A stretch of 64,000 nucleotides of DNA from Sphingomonas hengshuiensis (lineage in GTDB: Bacteria; Pseudomonadota; Alphaproteobacteria; Sphingomonadales; Sphingomonadaceae): positions 30,818 to 94,817 of the forward strand of contig QFNF01000006.1 in assembly GCA_003240755.1 (NCBI GenBank), in the 5' to 3' direction. Shown here one piece after another: positions 26,528-34,839 of the stretch (positions are counted from its first letter, which is position 1; every line of letters starts with the position of its first letter). A program made the translations under genes and the position numbers. Below the pieces are notes generated by a model. It saw only the letters and a program-made list of their open reading frames with translations, ran no database searches and was not told the DNA's origin.

Positions 26528-27206
26528 GCCGCCGGCACGGTGCAGTGTCTGTGCCGCGCGTGGCGTGGCACTGTGCGCCGGCCTGGGCGCCGACGCGCTC
26601 ACCGCGCTGCATCGGATCGGACGGCGACGGGTGCTGCCGGCTGGCCAGGCGCTGGGCTGGGCCGGCGATCCCGCGACGATCTGCGCCAATCTGGTCTCGG
26701 GCGTGCTCAAGGTCGCGCGGACGGAGGCGGACGGACGCGTCCAGATCGTCGGCCTGCTCTATCCCGGCGACTTTGTCGGGCAGTTGTTCATCGATCGCAT
26801 GGCCGACACGATCGGGGCGCTGAGCGACGCCGACCTGTGTGTCTATCCGCGCGGCGCGCTGGAGCAAACCCTGGGCCGCCATCCCGCCGCGCGCCGGCTG
26901 CTGCTGCGCCGCACCCTGGCGACGGTGTCCGAGTCGCGCCGGTGGATGCCGATGCTGGCGCGTGCGCGGGCAGAGGCGCGGGTCGCGGCACTGCTGATCG
27001 ACATGGCGCGCCGCTGCGACGCCGATGCCGAAGGCCGGTTCGCCCTGCCCCTATCGCGTGGCGCCATGGCCGAGGCGCTGGGGCTGGCGATCGAGACGGT
27101 CAGCCGGTGCATGACCGCCTTCCAGGCGCAGGGCCTGATCGCGCTGACGGGATTGCGGGGCGTACGGCTGCTCGATCCGGCACGGCTCGCGGCGGTAGCG
27201 GGCTGA
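26517..27206 (+). CDS. FNR-type Crp/Fnr regulator (1)
   Basis: A 229-residue cAMP-receptor-fold regulator. N-terminal Cys9, Cys12 and Cys20 plus Cys108 (DLCVYPRG) reproduce the four ligands of the oxygen-sensing [4Fe-4S] cluster of FNR. The recognition helix LGLAIETVSRCM has the E-x-x-S-R set that reads TTGA half-sites, matching boxes found across this island. Translated with hemN (overlap 11 bases). Odd: its last 156 bases are shared, antisense, with the cydC frame. It could be called FnrL/FixK-like; the exact orthologue is not settled. Confidence 0.9.
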   Translation: MPSEPPARCSVCAARGVALCAGLGADALTALHRIGRRRVLPAGQALGWAGDPATICANLVSGVLKVARTEADGRVQIVGLLYPGDFVGQLFIDRMADTIGALSDADLCVYPRGALEQTLGRHPAARRLLLRRTLATVSESRRWMPMLARARAEARVAALLIDMARRCDADAEGRFALPLSRGAMAEALGLAIETVSRCMTAFQAQGLIALTGLRGVRLLDPARLAAVAG

Positions 27207-28823
27207 TCCGGCCGCCGGGCGATGCGGCACCATGTCGGCCTGCCATTGCCGGTCGCACAGCGCGGAGAGCGCCGGGCGATGGCTTACGACGATCAGCCCC
27301 TGCCCTGTCCGCTCCAGCCGTGCGGCCAGATTGCGCGCGACGATGTCCGCGATCGCTGCGTCCAGCCCTTCGCCCGGCTCGTCGAGCAGCAGCCACGGTG
27401 CCGTGGCGCAATAGGCCCGTGCCAGCGACAGCCGCCGCCGTTCGCCGCCCGACAGCCGCGCGCCGTCGTCGCCCAGCCAGGTATCGAGGCCCTGCGGCAG
27501 CGCGCGTACCACGTCGGCGAGCGCCGCATCCGACAGCGCCTGCCATAGTTGCGCGTCGTCCCTATGCGGATCGGCGAGCAGCAGATTGTCGCGCACCGTA
27601 CCCGCGATCAGCGCGGCATCCTGCGGCGCCCATGCGAACGTCGCGCGCAGGACCGCACAAGGCAGCCCCGCCGCCTCGCGACCGCCGATCGCCACGCGGC
27701 CAGGCGACAGCGTGCGCAGGCCGACCAGGCCTTCGACGAGGGTCGTCTTGCCGCTGCCCGAGGCGCCGGTCAGCGCGATTCGCGCGCCCGGGGGGTGGGC
27801 AACGCCGTCCAGCGTCAGCGGGACGGCGGCGCAACCATGACAGGGGGTGGCCGCGCCGGCTTCGACCGGCTCCTCGACGATCGCCGCCAGCCGCGCCTCC
27901 GCTTCGTGCAGTCGCCCACGTTCGGTCATCGCGCGCAGGATCGGGGCGATCGCGTCGAGCGTCATCGCCGCCGCCAGCGCGGCAAGGGCCGCGCGGGCTG
28001 CGCCGGCCGGTGCCGACAGGACCAGCGCGATCGCGGCGGCGAATGCGACGCTGCCGGCATGGAGCCATTCAAAGCGCGCCACGACCGCCGCCTGCGCGCC
28101 CTGCGCATCTGCCAGCACGTCGCCCGCCGCCGCGATACGCGCCGCCGCCCAGCCCTCAAGACCGAAACAGCGCACCTCCGCGGCCGCGCCGCCGAGCATC
28201 GCCACCTCCTCGCGCAACGCTCCGGTCGCGCGCTGCACGGCGCGGCCCGGCCGTTCGAGCCGGAAGGCAAGCGCGTGTCCCAGCGCCAGCGTGCTCCCCG
28301 CACAGGCAAGCGTCGCCAGCGCCGCTCCCCAGCCGCCGAGCGACGTCATCGCGGCGCCCGACAGGAGCGCCGCCGCCAGCCCCCATACCCCGGAAAGGCG
28401 CACGAAGCGCAACTCCACCGCGTCGACGTCGCCGATCAGGCGCGCCGTCGCCTCGCCCCGGCCCAGTGCCAGCGCGGTGGCCGGGGAAGCCGTCGCCAGC
28501 GCGCGGTACAGCGCCGGGCGCAGCCGCGCGAGCGCACCGAAGGCGGCGGCATGTCCCGCCAGTCGCTCGCCATAGCGCGCGCCGGTGCGGACGATCGCCA
28601 GCAGGCGGATACCGGCGGACGGCAGCATGTAGTTGAACGCCTGCGCCGCGATCACGCCCGCACTACCGGCGATCGCCGCCGCGGTAAGGAACCATGCGGA
28701 CAGGCCGAGCAGCATCACCGAGGCGGCGGCGACCAGTGCAGCGCACACGCCCGCCTGGCGCAGCCGGCGGCGCTCGGCGTGGCGTTCGATGGCAAGCAGA
28801 TCGGCAAGTCCGGCGCGTATCAT
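27051..28823 (-). CDS. cydC: Cysteine/glutathione ABC exporter, subunit CydC
   Basis: Half of the heterodimeric CydDC exporter of reduced thiols needed to assemble cytochrome bd. About six membrane helices occupy residues 20-300; Walker A is GASGSGKTT, signature LSGGERRRL, Walker B APWLLLDEP. Homology to CydC ends near VVSHRPALSALCDR (about 27246); the remaining 65 residues are read antisense to the 3' end of the FNR gene and have no visible fold. Starts inside the cydD stop (ATGA). Confidence 0.9.
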   Translation of the reverse strand: MIRAGLADLLAIERHAERRRLRQAGVCAALVAAASVMLLGLSAWFLTAAAIAGSAGVIAAQAFNYMLPSAGIRLLAIVRTGARYGERLAGHAAAFGALARLRPALYRALATASPATALALGRGEATARLIGDVDAVELRFVRLSGVWGLAAALLSGAAMTSLGGWGAALATLACAGSTLALGHALAFRLERPGRAVQRATGALREEVAMLGGAAAEVRCFGLEGWAAARIAAAGDVLADAQGAQAAVVARFEWLHAGSVAFAAAIALVLSAPAGAARAALAALAAAMTLDAIAPILRAMTERGRLHEAEARLAAIVEEPVEAGAATPCHGCAAVPLTLDGVAHPPGARIALTGASGSGKTTLVEGLVGLRTLSPGRVAIGGREAAGLPCAVLRATFAWAPQDAALIAGTVRDNLLLADPHRDDAQLWQALSDAALADVVRALPQGLDTWLGDDGARLSGGERRRLSLARAYCATAPWLLLDEPGEGLDAAIADIVARNLAARLERTGQGLIVVSHRPALSALCDRQWQADMVPHRPAAGSARYRREPCRIEQPYAPQSRQRDQALRLEGGHAPADRLDRQPQRLGHGATR

Positions 28824-30457
28824 GCGGTTTCTCCAAGCCGGACGATACGTGTCGCGATCGCGGCGAGCGCGGGGCTGTGGGTGGCGATCACCGTGGTGCG
28901 GTGCCGTGCGGCCTGCGCGATGGTGGCGATCAGCGCGGCCTCCGCCTCGGCATCGAGATGCGCGGTCGGTTCGTCGAGCAGCAGGAACGGTGCGGGCTTG
29001 AGCAGGGCGCGGGCCAGCGCGATGCGCCGCCGCTCACCCCCGGACAGGCCGCTGCCCCGCGCGTCGAGCCGACTGTCCAGCCCCGCCGGGCGGCGCGCGA
29101 GCATCGGCACCAGCCCCGCCAGCGCTACCGCGCGGCGGATCGCCACCTCGTCCGCATCGGGCCGGGCCAGCAGCAGATTCTCGCGGATCGTACCGGCGAT
29201 CAGCAGCGGATGCTGCCCCGCCCAGCCTGCCTGCCCGGCAAGCGATACCAGCGGCCGACCGCCGACCTCGATCGTGCCGCCGGACAGCGGCGCGAGGCCG
29301 AGCAGCAGGTGCAGGATACTGGTCTTGCCGCTGCCCGAGGGACCGAGCAGCGCGATCGTTTCGCCCGGCGCGACATGAAAGAACAGACCGGCCACCGCCG
29401 CCCGGTCGCTGTCTGGATAGCGGATCGCGACGTCGCGCAGCACCAGCGGCCCCGGCGCGGGGGCGGGGGCGGGGGCCGCGCTCGCCGGTTCGGGCAGCGC
29501 AATCAGCATGTCCGCCGCGGTCTCCGCGGCCTGTTTGTCGTGATAGGCGGCGGCGAGGCGGCGCATCGGCGCGTAGAATTCGGGGGCGAGCGCAAGGACG
29601 AAGAAGGCGCGACCGAGATCGAGGCGTTCCGGCGCCGGAAAGGGCAGCAGGCCCAGCAGCGAAAAGCCGCAATAGACCGCGACCAGCGCCACCGACAGCG
29701 CCGCGAAGAATTCCAGCGCGGCAGAAGACAGGAAGGCGACGCGCAGCACGCGCAGCGTCCGCGTTGCCAGTTCCTGCGCCGCCGTCCCGATCGCCGCGGT
29801 CTCACGCGCCTCGGCACGGAAGGCGAGCACGACGGGTAGCGCCCGGACCCGGTCGGCGAAACGCGCCGACAGGCGATGCAGCGCGACGAACTGGCGGCGC
29901 GATTCGTCCGCCGCCGCGCCGCCCGCCAGGACCATCGCGGCGATGAAGGGCAGCAGCGTCGCCGCGAGGATCGCGGCCGCACCCCAGCTCGCGCAGGCGG
30001 TGGCGGCCAGCACGAGCATCGGCGCGATCGCGGCAGCGGTCCTTGCGGGCACGAAGCGCGCGACATGACCGTCCAGCGCCTCCACCGCGTCCACGGCCTG
30101 CGTCGCCAGCAGCCCGGCATCGATCGGGGTTCCCCGCGCCCGGTACAGCGCGCTTGCGACCACCCGGTCGCGCTGCGTCCGCTTCGCCCCTGCCGCGCGC
30201 CGCGCGCCATGGCGCAGGGCGGCAGCGGCCAGCAGGCCGCGCGCGGCACCCGCCCCGGCCGCACCGACCGCCCAGGGCAGCACCGCCCCCCCTTGCACGA
30301 TCGCGGCCACGCCGCCCGCGATGCTGCCGGCAAAGCCGATCGCCGCTACCGTATCGAGCAGCAGCAGCCCCGCCGCCCCGTCCCGGCGCCCGGCGGCGGC
30401 CTTCAGCCATCGGGTACGCGTCCGGACGGACATATCCGCCTGTGTCATTGTCGTCAT
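28820..30457 (-). CDS. cydD: Cysteine/glutathione ABC exporter, subunit CydD
   Basis: Membrane and ATPase subunit (545 residues) partnering CydC. LALAPEFYAPMRRLAAAYHDKQAA after the last helices is characteristic of CydD. Walker A is LGPSGSGKTS, signature LSGGERRRIALARAL, Walker B FLLLDEPTAHLD. ATG at 30457 is used; in-frame ATGs at 30448 and 30433 are alternatives, the last with AGGCGG in front. An FNR box ends 35 bases upstream of 30457 and is shared with the divergent cydAB. Confidence 0.93.
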   Translation of the reverse strand: MTTMTQADMSVRTRTRWLKAAAGRRDGAAGLLLLDTVAAIGFAGSIAGGVAAIVQGGAVLPWAVGAAGAGAARGLLAAAALRHGARRAAGAKRTQRDRVVASALYRARGTPIDAGLLATQAVDAVEALDGHVARFVPARTAAAIAPMLVLAATACASWGAAAILAATLLPFIAAMVLAGGAAADESRRQFVALHRLSARFADRVRALPVVLAFRAEARETAAIGTAAQELATRTLRVLRVAFLSSAALEFFAALSVALVAVYCGFSLLGLLPFPAPERLDLGRAFFVLALAPEFYAPMRRLAAAYHDKQAAETAADMLIALPEPASAAPAPAPAPGPLVLRDVAIRYPDSDRAAVAGLFFHVAPGETIALLGPSGSGKTSILHLLLGLAPLSGGTIEVGGRPLVSLAGQAGWAGQHPLLIAGTIRENLLLARPDADEVAIRRAVALAGLVPMLARRPAGLDSRLDARGSGLSGGERRRIALARALLKPAPFLLLDEPTAHLDAEAEAALIATIAQAARHRTTVIATHSPALAAIATRIVRLGETA

Positions 30458-30492
30458 GGGGCGGACGATCGCCGGGCGGGCGGCCGCCGTCT

Positions 30493-30506
30493 TTGACCGC
30501 GGTCAA
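30493..30506. promoter_or_regulatory. FNR-type box between cydDC and cydABX
   Basis: TTGAC-CGCG-GTCAA, a perfect palindrome between divergent operons. It lies 35 bases from the cydD ATG and 76 bases from the cydA ATG. For cydA, a class II FNR promoter would put the start near 30541 with TAGCGA (30529-30534) as the -10 element. Confidence 0.85.
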
Positions 30507-30582
30507 TGTCGGCCCGGGACCGCAGGCCTAGCGAATCGACAGGCAAGGGGCCGGGGGGCGGCTCCTGTTGTGGAGACATCCT

Positions 30583-32151
30583 ATGGACCCCGGGGTCGTT
30601 GACCTGTCGCGGCTGCAATTCGCCGCGACCGCGCTGTACCATTTCCTGTTCGTGCCGCTGACGCTTGGCCTGTCGATGATGCTGGTCATCATGGAATCGG
30701 TCTATGTCATGACCAACCGCCCGGTGTGGCGGGTGACGACGCGCTTCTGGGGCAAGATATTCGGCATCAACTTCGTGCTCGGCGTCGCCACCGGGCTGAC
30801 CATGGAATTCCAGTTCGGCACCAACTGGTCCTATTTCTCGCACTATGTCGGCGACATCTTCGGCGCGCCGCTCGCGATCGAGGGGCTGATGGCCTTCTTT
30901 CTGGAGGCGACGTTCGTCGGGCTGATGTTCTTCGGCTGGGACCGCCTGTCGAAGCTGGGGCACCTGATCGTGACCTTCATGGTGGCGCTGGGCACCAATC
31001 TGTCGGCGTTGTGGATCCTCATCGCCAATGGCTGGATGCAGAATCCGGTCGGCGCGGCGTTCAATCCCGATACGATGCGCATGGAGGTCGCGGACTTCGG
31101 TGCGGTGCTGTTCAATCCCGTGGCGCAGGCCAAGTTCGTCCACACCGTCAGCGCGGGCTATGTCTGCGCCTCGGTCGTCGTACTGGGCGTATCGGCATTC
31201 TGGCTGCTCAAGGGACGGTTCCTGCCCGTCGCGCGCCGGTCGATGACGGTGGCGGCGGCGTTCGGCCTCGCCTCCTCGCTGTCGGTCGTCGTGCTGGGCG
31301 ACGAGAGCGGCTATGCGCTGACCGACAACCAGAAGATGAAGCTCGCCGCGATCGAGGCGGTCTGGCACACCGAACCCGGCCCGTCCGGACTGACCCTGTT
31401 CGGCTATCCCGACACCGTCGCGCGCGAAACGCGCTACAAGGTCGAGATCCCGTGGCTGCTGGGCCTGATCGCGACGCGCAGCCTCGACGGGACCGTCACC
31501 GGCATATCGGAACTGGTCCTCAAGGCGCAGGAGCGGATCACGTCGGGCATCATCGCCTATGACGCGGTCCAGCGGCTGAAGGCGAACCCGCAGGATATCG
31601 GCCAGCGCGCCCGGTTCGAGGCGCACAAGCGCGACCTGGGCTACGCCCTGTTGCTCAAGCGCCAGATGGCCGATCCGCGCAGCGCGACGCCGCAGCAGAT
31701 CGAGGCGGCGGCATGGGACACGGTGCCCGATGTCGGGCTGCTCTTCTGGAGCTTCCGCATCATGGCGGGGATCGGCTTTGCGATGATCGCGCTGTTCGCC
31801 ACCGCCTTCGTCCTGTGTTCGCTCAGGATGCACCTCGACGCGCGCTGGTTCCTGAAGCTGGCGGTGGTGGCGATCCCGCTGCCCTGGGTCGCGATCGAGC
31901 TGGGCTGGGTCGTCGCCGAGCTGGGCCGTCAGCCCTGGGCGATCGAAGGGGTGCTGCCGACCTTCCTCGCGACCAGCTCGCTCACCCGCGCCGCGCTGTG
32001 GACGACGCTTGCCGGCTTTACGCTGCTCTACGGCGTGCTGGCGGTGATCGAGGTCCGGCTGATCCTCGCCGCGATCGCGCACGGTCCGGAGGAGCGGGAC
32101 GACCAGCCCGCCCCCGGCCCGATCCCCGCCGCCACTGCCGTCACCGCCTGA
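30583..32151 (+). CDS. cydA: Cytochrome bd ubiquinol oxidase subunit I
   Basis: Catalytic subunit of the high-affinity quinol oxidase in the inner membrane. Its 522 residues equal the E. coli length. Heme ligands are His20 (ALYHFLF), His187 (KFVHTVSAGY) and Met394 (SFRIMAG); the GRQPW quinol-oxidase signature is present. A long Q-loop with QDIGQRARFEAHKRDLG identifies the long-loop type. GGAGA lies 8 bases upstream of the ATG. First gene of cydA-cydB-cydX-fnr. Confidence 0.96.
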   Translation: MDPGVVDLSRLQFAATALYHFLFVPLTLGLSMMLVIMESVYVMTNRPVWRVTTRFWGKIFGINFVLGVATGLTMEFQFGTNWSYFSHYVGDIFGAPLAIEGLMAFFLEATFVGLMFFGWDRLSKLGHLIVTFMVALGTNLSALWILIANGWMQNPVGAAFNPDTMRMEVADFGAVLFNPVAQAKFVHTVSAGYVCASVVVLGVSAFWLLKGRFLPVARRSMTVAAAFGLASSLSVVVLGDESGYALTDNQKMKLAAIEAVWHTEPGPSGLTLFGYPDTVARETRYKVEIPWLLGLIATRSLDGTVTGISELVLKAQERITSGIIAYDAVQRLKANPQDIGQRARFEAHKRDLGYALLLKRQMADPRSATPQQIEAAAWDTVPDVGLLFWSFRIMAGIGFAMIALFATAFVLCSLRMHLDARWFLKLAVVAIPLPWVAIELGWVVAELGRQPWAIEGVLPTFLATSSLTRAALWTTLAGFTLLYGVLAVIEVRLILAAIAHGPEERDDQPAPGPIPAATAVTA

Positions 32152-32164
32152 AGGAGACCAGGAC

Positions 32165-33304
32165 ATGTTCGATTATGAGATGTTGCGCCTGATCTGGTGG
32201 GCGCTGCTGGGCGTGCTGCTGATCGGCTTCGCGCTGACCGACGGGTTCGACCTCGGCGTCGCCGCCCTCCTGCCCTTCGTGGCGAGGGACGATGCCGAGC
32301 GGCGGATGGTCATCAATTCGATCGGGCCGACGTGGGAGGGGAACCAGGTGTGGTTCATCCTCGGCGGCGGCGCGATCTTCGCCGCCTGGCCGTTCGTCTA
32401 TGCGGTCAGCTTCTCGGGCTTCTACCTCGCGATGTTCCTCGTGCTGGCCGCGCTGATCCTGCGGCCGGTGGGGTTCAAATATCGCTCGAAGAAGCCGGAC
32501 CCCGCCTGGCGCGCACGCTGGGACTGGGCGCTGTTCGTCGGGGGACTGGTACCGGCGCTCGTCTTCGGCGTCGCGGTCGGCAATGTGCTGCTCGGTGCGC
32601 CCTTCCGGCTGGATGGCGACCTGCGTGCCTTTTACGACGGCACGCTGCTTGGCCTGTTCACGCCCTTCACGCTGGTCTGCGGGCTGTTGTCGGTGGCGAT
32701 GCTGGTGCTGCACGGCGCGGCGTGGCTGGCGATCAAGGTCGAGCACGGCGCCGTCCACGACCGGGCGCGTGCCTTCGGAACGGTGGCGGCGATCGCCGCC
32801 ATCGTGCTGTTCGCGATCGGCTTCGCCTTCGTCGCCTGGGGCGATATCGGCTACCGGATCGTCGGCACGGTCGATCCGCTCGGCCCCTCCAACCCCTTGC
32901 GCATGACGGCGGAGCGGGCGGGCGGCGCGTGGCTCGACAATTACGCGCGATATCCCTGGACGATCGCGCTGCCCGTGCTGGGCTTTGCCGGGTCGCTGCT
33001 GGCGCTGGCCGGCATTCGCGGCGGTCGCGAAGCGCTGGCCTTTACCGGATCGTCGTTTGCCGCGACCGGGATCATCGCGACCGTCGGCTGCGCGATGTTC
33101 CCCTTCATCCTGCCATCCAGCATCGATGCGCACAGCAGCCTGACGGTATGGAACGCCTCGTCCACGCAGAAGACGCTGGGCATCATGCTGGTCGTCACGC
33201 TCGTCTTCCTGCCGATCGTGCTCGCCTACACCGCCTGGGCATACCGGGTGATGTTCGGCCGAGTCACCCGCGACGCGGTGCGCACCAATCCGGATTTCTA
33301 CTGA
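32165..33304 (+). CDS. cydB: Cytochrome bd ubiquinol oxidase subunit II
   Basis: Second large subunit of the bd oxidase; 379 residues, the same as in E. coli, with about eight membrane helices. MFDYEMLRLIWWALLGVLLIGFALTDGFDLG carries the conserved acidic residues of the proton path, and TWEGNQVWFILGGGA is a family hallmark. GGAGACCAGG lies just upstream; 13 bases after cydA. Confidence 0.96.
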   Translation: MFDYEMLRLIWWALLGVLLIGFALTDGFDLGVAALLPFVARDDAERRMVINSIGPTWEGNQVWFILGGGAIFAAWPFVYAVSFSGFYLAMFLVLAALILRPVGFKYRSKKPDPAWRARWDWALFVGGLVPALVFGVAVGNVLLGAPFRLDGDLRAFYDGTLLGLFTPFTLVCGLLSVAMLVLHGAAWLAIKVEHGAVHDRARAFGTVAAIAAIVLFAIGFAFVAWGDIGYRIVGTVDPLGPSNPLRMTAERAGGAWLDNYARYPWTIALPVLGFAGSLLALAGIRGGREALAFTGSSFAATGIIATVGCAMFPFILPSSIDAHSSLTVWNASSTQKTLGIMLVVTLVFLPIVLAYTAWAYRVMFGRVTRDAVRTNPDFY

Positions 33305-33319
33305 AAAGGAACAGCGAGC

Positions 33320-33436
33320 ATGTGGTATTTTTCCTGGGTCCTGGGCCTCGGCCTCGCGATCGGCTTCGGCATCCTCAACGGCATATGGCACGAATTCCAC
33401 CTGCCGCAGGAGGATGACACGGCGCCGCGCCGGTAG
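33320..33436 (+). CDS. cydX: Cytochrome bd small subunit CydX
   Basis: A 38-residue single-helix protein: MWYFSWVLGLGLAIGFGILNGIWHEF, then a short polar tail. The MWYFSW start, the membrane helix and the WHE-type end are the CydX/YbgT pattern, a subunit needed for bd oxidase stability and activity. It lies 15 bases after cydB, with AAAAGGA upstream of the ATG. Confidence 0.92.
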   Translation: MWYFSWVLGLGLAIGFGILNGIWHEFHLPQEDDTAPRR

Positions 33437-33462
33437 GACAATCCGCCCGGCGACACGGGATC

Positions 33463-34197
33463 ATGGCCACGCTATATGGCAAGGCCATGATCCCGAACAT
33501 CATCTGTGCCGATTGCGCGGTGCGCGACCAGGCCTTGTGCGGCAGTCTCGATGACCGGGAACTGGTCGCGCTCAATTCCATCGGCCAGCGCCGCAACGTC
33601 GGGCGCGGCCAGACCATCGCGTGGGCAGGTGACGACGCCGTGATCTGCGGCAATCTGCTGTCGGGCGTACTGAAACTGGTCGCCGCCACCGCCGACGGGC
33701 GGGAGCAGACCGTCGGCCTGCTCTATCCGGCCGATTTTTTCGGGCAGCCTTATGCGGGCGAGGTCGATTTCACGCTGACCGCGCTGACCGATGCCGCGCT
33801 GTGCGTCTTTCCCCGCCCCGCCTTCGAGCGCGTGCTGGAGGACCACCAGCGGATGGAACGGCTGCTGCTGCAACGCACCTTCGAATCGCTGAACGAGGCG
33901 CGCGGCCGGATGCTGGTGCTGGCGCGCAAGTCCGCAGGCGAGAAACTGGCGGGCTTCCTGCTCGACATGGCCAGCCGCGCCGGATCGAGCGGCTGTCGCG
34001 CGAGCCGCGACGGGCCGATCACCTTCGACCTGCCGCTCACCCGGGGTCAGATCGCCGACGTCCTCGGCATGACGATCGAGACGGTCAGCCGCCAGCTCAC
34101 CCGGATGAAGCAAAGCGGCATGATCGGCCTGCCCGGCGGCCGCGGCATCACGATCAGCGATCGCGCCGCGCTGGCGGCACGTGCCGAGGCGGCCTGA
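33463..34197 (+). CDS. FNR-type Crp/Fnr regulator (2)
   Basis: A 244-residue regulator with Cys15, Cys18, Cys26 and Cys114 arranged as the FNR cluster ligands, and recognition helix LGMTIETVSRQL with the E-x-x-S-R set for TTGA half-sites. It is clearly related to regulator 1 (CGNLLSGVLKL versus CANLVSGVLKV; VGLLYPADFFGQ versus VGLLYPGDFVGQ), so the two are paralogues. The start could also be the ATG at 33487. It lies 26 bases behind cydX, suggesting expression with the oxidase. Confidence 0.9.
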   Translation: MATLYGKAMIPNIICADCAVRDQALCGSLDDRELVALNSIGQRRNVGRGQTIAWAGDDAVICGNLLSGVLKLVAATADGREQTVGLLYPADFFGQPYAGEVDFTLTALTDAALCVFPRPAFERVLEDHQRMERLLLQRTFESLNEARGRMLVLARKSAGEKLAGFLLDMASRAGSSGCRASRDGPITFDLPLTRGQIADVLGMTIETVSRQLTRMKQSGMIGLPGGRGITISDRAALAARAEAA

Positions 34198-34201
34198 AGG
34201 A

Positions 34202-34738
34202 TCAGGCCGCCGCGCTTTCCGCCAGCGCGTCCGCGAGCAACGCGCCGGCATCGGCAGTAAGCCGATGGCCGGCCAGCGCGACGATCGTCAGTTGCTCGAA
34301 CGCCACGGCGTGACGACAGCCGGCGAAGAATCCCCGCAGCATGTGCCCCAGCGTTTCCGGCGCGACCCGGACATCCGCCTCAACGAAGGCGGCGATCAGT
34401 TCGCGCGCCGCGGCGCCATCGGCGGCGTGGCGCCAGCGGACATGGCCGAGCAGCGTCTGCGCCAGCGGATCGTCGCGGCCGTTCAGCAGCATCGTGGCGA
34501 GGAACGCGTCCTCCGCCTCCTCGCCGCGCACCACCTGATCCTCGAGTGCAGCGAGGAACGCCGCCAGCGTCGTCGCATCGGGTCGATGCGGCAGCGCGTC
34601 CGCGATCCGTTCCGCCTGATCGCACAGCGCCAGGCGGCGGCCATGGCCACCGATCAGGCGCATCAGATCGATTTCCTGGATGACGTGCCACCGGCGCGCG
34701 AACGGCACGACACTGCCTTGAAGCGGGTTTCGGACCAT
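34202..34738 (-). CDS. Hemerythrin-like protein, possibly degenerate
   Basis: A 178-residue soluble, helical protein. Segments LMRLIGGHGRRLALCDQAERIADALP, RGEEAEDAFLATMLL and PETLGHMLRGFFAGCRHAVAFEQLTIVALA follow the four-helix HHE/hemerythrin outline, but several positions that are His in the iron-binding family are not, so iron binding is doubtful. The ATG at 34738 is chosen for the AAGGAG ten bases upstream. Shares an FNR box with ubiM, divergently. Function unknown; an O2/NO-related role is a guess from family and context. Confidence 0.6.
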   Translation of the reverse strand: MVRNPLQGSVVPFARRWHVIQEIDLMRLIGGHGRRLALCDQAERIADALPHRPDATTLAAFLAALEDQVVRGEEAEDAFLATMLLNGRDDPLAQTLLGHVRWRHAADGAAARELIAAFVEADVRVAPETLGHMLRGFFAGCRHAVAFEQLTIVALAGHRLTADAGALLADALAESAAA

Positions 34739-34790
34739 CCCGTACATTCTCCTTCGCCCGCGATGGTGGCGCTGCGCGGCAACCGGCACC

Positions 34791-34804
34791 TTGACGACGG
34801 TCAA
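34791..34804. promoter_or_regulatory. FNR-type box between hemerythrin-like gene and ubiM
   Basis: TTGAC-GACG-GTCAA in the divergent gap. It ends 35 bases before the ubiM ATG and 52 bases before the start of the hemerythrin-like gene. Confidence 0.85.
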
Positions 34805-34839
34805 GGTGCATCGTGCGCAACCGCGTCAGGAGCGACGCC

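Noticed and set aside
34739..34804. Longer start for the hemerythrin-like gene at 34804 or 34747
   Set aside because: The first overlaps the FNR box; the second has its Shine-Dalgarno too close. 34738 has AAGGAG at good distance.
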